NCBI GenBank assembly: GCA_009885425.1
Contig: VFKS01000408.1
Location: 1-5,903, forward strand
Length of the DNA stretch: 5,903 nucleotides
Reading direction: 5' to 3'
From: Novosphingobium sp.
GTDB lineage: Bacteria > Pseudomonadota > Alphaproteobacteria > Sphingomonadales > Sphingomonadaceae
The translations under genes and the position numbers were made by a program. The notes beneath the pieces were generated by a model. The model was not told the DNA's origin and ran no database searches. It was given only the letters and a program-made list of their open reading frames with translations. Positions 4,349 through 5,903 of the stretch are shown here, piece after piece (the first letter of the stretch is position 1; every line of letters begins with the position of its first letter).

Positions 4349-5239
4349 ATGTTGAAGCAGGAGCTTAACGGCGCTGTCTCCACGCGATTCTTCATCCCGT
4401 CTGCGGAACTTTCACCCTATATCTCGACCATTTATCAGACCGAATTCGCACTTAAACCAGGTGAGGTGGTGCGCGACTGGCTCCATCCTGAATGGGCCAA
4501 CGTGCGGATTTCGGATACCGGTTCATGGAGTTCGGGGATCGGCAGCGCCGATTTTCAGCCCCTAGCCGGAATCATTGCGACTGGTCCAACCAGTCTCGCC
4601 ACCCACTTCAAGGTCGAAGGCCCGATGCGGTCCTGGGGGATTGGGCTGTTACCGCTGGGCTGGCTTCGGCTACTCGACGCCCCGGCCAACCAGTACGCCG
4701 ATGCCACGACCGAATGTGCGCTGGGCACACCCTTTGCTCATTTTGCGACCCTTCGTGATCTGGTGTTCGGCGGGTCCGGCGATCCAGCGGCGCAGGCCAA
4801 ATCGATCGACAGCTTTCTGCTCCAACTGCTGTCCAGCCACCAGCCACATGAGGATGAAAGCCGGGTTCACGCGGCGCATACCACGCTGATCGATGACGAT
4901 GTCCGTTCGGTCGGTGAACTGGCCGAACGACTGAGCATCTCGTCCCGCTCGCTCGAACGGCTCTCGCTGCGGGCTTTTGGCTTTTCGCCCAAGCTACTGC
5001 TGCGCCGCCAGCGGTTCCTGCGCAGCCTCGCGCAGTTCATGCTTGATCCCTCGCTGACTTGGATCAAGACGCTCGATTGGCACTATGTAGATCAGGCCCA
5101 TTTCGTCCGGGATTTCCGACGCTTCATGACGATGAGTCCGAGCGAATATGCCGCGCTGGAGCATCCGGTGCTGCGCTCTGCCGCGCGGGCCCGGGCGGTA
5201 GCAATGGGAGCAGCCGTGCAGGCCTTGCACCAACCGTGA
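4349..5239 (+). CDS. AraC-type transcriptional regulator, first of a tandem pair
   Basis: A 296-residue cytosolic DNA-binding protein. The C-terminal third is an AraC/XylS domain. The first helix-turn-helix is SVGELAERLSISSRSLERLS (187-206), then GFSPKLLLRRQRFLRSL (211-227), and the second helix-turn-helix region ends in YVDQAHFVRDFRRFMTMSPSEYAAL (246-270), the most conserved AraC motif. The N-terminal part (about 12-165) is a putative sensor region with LHPEWANVR (45-53), ATGPTSLATHF (77-87) and WGIGLLPLGW (96-105). I do not recognise its ligand. ATG 4349 is the only usable early start: the in-frame GTG at 4322 is followed by a stop at 4340-4342. It has no clear ribosome binding site. Its own promoter is expected, because the rplT terminator lies upstream. 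A paralogue follows after 74 nt on the same strand. Targets are unknown, and the two may regulate neighbouring or each other's genes. Confidence 0.85.
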   Translation: MLKQELNGAVSTRFFIPSAELSPYISTIYQTEFALKPGEVVRDWLHPEWANVRISDTGSWSSGIGSADFQPLAGIIATGPTSLATHFKVEGPMRSWGIGLLPLGWLRLLDAPANQYADATTECALGTPFAHFATLRDLVFGGSGDPAAQAKSIDSFLLQLLSSHQPHEDESRVHAAHTTLIDDDVRSVGELAERLSISSRSLERLSLRAFGFSPKLLLRRQRFLRSLAQFMLDPSLTWIKTLDWHYVDQAHFVRDFRRFMTMSPSEYAALEHPVLRSAARARAVAMGAAVQALHQP

Positions 5240-5301
5240 GTCAGGCGGCTTGTGTTGTGCCCAGGCTTGGGGCAGTTTGAAGCCAGAACAAAACATCCTT
5301 C

Positions 5302-5307
5302 AAGGGG
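5302..5307 (+). promoter_or_regulatory. Ribosome binding site of the second AraC-type gene (supports GTG start)
   Basis: AAGGGG, one base off AAGGAG, lies 6 nt before GTG 5314. No ATG is available in this frame between the upstream stop at 5278-5280 and the conserved N-terminal region, so the site fixes GTG as the start. Confidence 0.65.
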
Positions 5308-5313
5308 CTTTCG

Positions 5314-5903
5314 GTGTCGTCCAGTCCATCCGTCACGGTGCGGTTCTATCCGCCACCAGAAGACCTGGGTGGGTGCTTCACCACATTCTACATTGCCGAA
5401 TTCGATCCGGACCAGGCAGACGCCCTGCGCGACGGCCTCCATCCGGAATGGGCCGGACTGCGGTTCTTCAGTCCTGAAGGACCCGAAGTCTGGACCGATG
5501 CCGGGCTGAAAGTCTCTGGAACCACATTTCAGGCCACTGGCCCGACCAGCCACCCGGTCCATTTTGCGCTTCGCAGATCCCGGATGTGGGGCTTGGGATT
5601 GTTGCCGCTCGGCTGGGCTCGCTATGTCGGCCAGCCTGCAGACCAATTCGCCAATGTCATTTGTGACGGGCATCTCGATCCTGCCTTTGCCCCGTTTCGG
5701 CCGCTGGCCGAAACCCTGTTTGGCGATCAGATCAACGAAGCGGCCGAGCTGGCGCGGATTGTGGCATTCTTTCGTCAGTTCAAAGCCCGACCCCCTACCG
5801 ACGAGAAGCGCATTCTGGCGATCCACACCGCATTGGTCGAGCCCGATGTGACCAGCGTCAGCCAGCTCGCCGCCCGGGTGGCGGCCAGCCAGCGCACGGT
5901 CGA
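5314..5903 (+). CDS. AraC-type transcriptional regulator, second of a tandem pair (3' end outside window)
   Basis: An open frame from GTG 5314 gives 196 codons before the right edge and has no stop. It is a clear paralogue of the gene at 4349-5239. It shares VRFYPPPEDL near the start (compare TRFFIPSAEL), LHPEWAGLR (42-50), ATGPTSHPVHF (74-84), WGLGLLPLGW (92-101), a DEKRILAIHTAL segment (163-174; compare DESRVHAAHTTL) and the beginning of the first helix-turn-helix, SVSQLAARVAASQRTV (181-196). The rest of the AraC domain should lie just past the edge. GTG was chosen for its AAGGGG ribosome binding site; an in-frame stop at 5278-5280 limits anything upstream. It lies 74 nt after the first gene with no strong terminator between, so the two may be co-transcribed. 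Sequence divergence suggests an old duplication with different ligands or targets. Confidence 0.82.
   Translation, partial: MSSSPSVTVRFYPPPEDLGGCFTTFYIAEFDPDQADALRDGLHPEWAGLRFFSPEGPEVWTDAGLKVSGTTFQATGPTSHPVHFALRRSRMWGLGLLPLGWARYVGQPADQFANVICDGHLDPAFAPFRPLAETLFGDQINEAAELARIVAFFRQFKARPPTDEKRILAIHTALVEPDVTSVSQLAARVAASQRTV

Noticed and set aside
5258..5274. Hairpin TGCCC/GGGCA between the two regulators as a terminator
   Set aside because: The 5-bp stem with a 7-nt loop and no T-run is too weak to call.
5092..5826. 244-codon minus-strand open frame across the two regulator genes
   Set aside because: It spans the end of one regulator and most of its paralogue. The plus-strand homology between the two regulators explains the sequence better.

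Overview
The window looks like chromosomal DNA of a high-G+C alphaproteobacterium, most likely a member of the Sphingomonadales (Sphingomonas/Erythrobacter/Novosphingobium type). This rests on the protein flavours: the YqgE/AlgH wording, the itaconyl-CoA-hydratase-like MaoC protein, and the AraC-type regulators with a 'GLLPLGW' sensor region. It is an inference from recollection, not a database result.

Left part (1-2391). A minus-strand pair consists of a MaoC-type hydratase (starting at 761) followed by the first 72 codons of a ROK-family sugar kinase (fructokinase type), which runs off the left edge. A FucP/GluP-type sugar MFS transporter reads the other way from 930. The 762-929 gap between the two divergent units holds three dyad-symmetric sites. 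One of them (826-839) fits a LacI-family operator with central CG at 13 of 14 positions. The simplest reading is a sugar uptake and phosphorylation locus: the transporter brings in the sugar and the kinase phosphorylates it, possibly under a LacI-type repressor encoded elsewhere. The MaoC gene is the odd member.

Middle part (2366-3455). A perfect 10-bp-stem hairpin lies between the convergent transporter and yqgE/algH genes and overlaps the yqgE stop codon. Divergent from yqgE is a small DUF442-like phosphatase with an HC-X4-R loop. It has no Shine-Dalgarno site, and a TATGAT box lies only 9 nt before its ATG, so its mRNA may be leaderless.

Right part (3456-5903). A compact ribosomal protein operon, rpmI-rplT (L35, L20), has good ribosome binding sites and ends in a very strong intrinsic terminator at 4184-4231. 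infC is not upstream and pheST is not immediately downstream, although both are common neighbours. Instead there are two tandem, same-strand paralogues of an AraC-type regulator. The first is complete (4349-5239). The second starts at a GTG (5314) behind an AAGGGG ribosome binding site and is cut by the right edge. They share a distinctive N-terminal sensor region (LHPEWA, ATGPTS, WG-I/L-GLLPLGW). This pair, and the operator-rich gap at the left, are the parts most worth following up. I saw no tRNA, rRNA, CRISPR, insertion sequence or clear mobile element.
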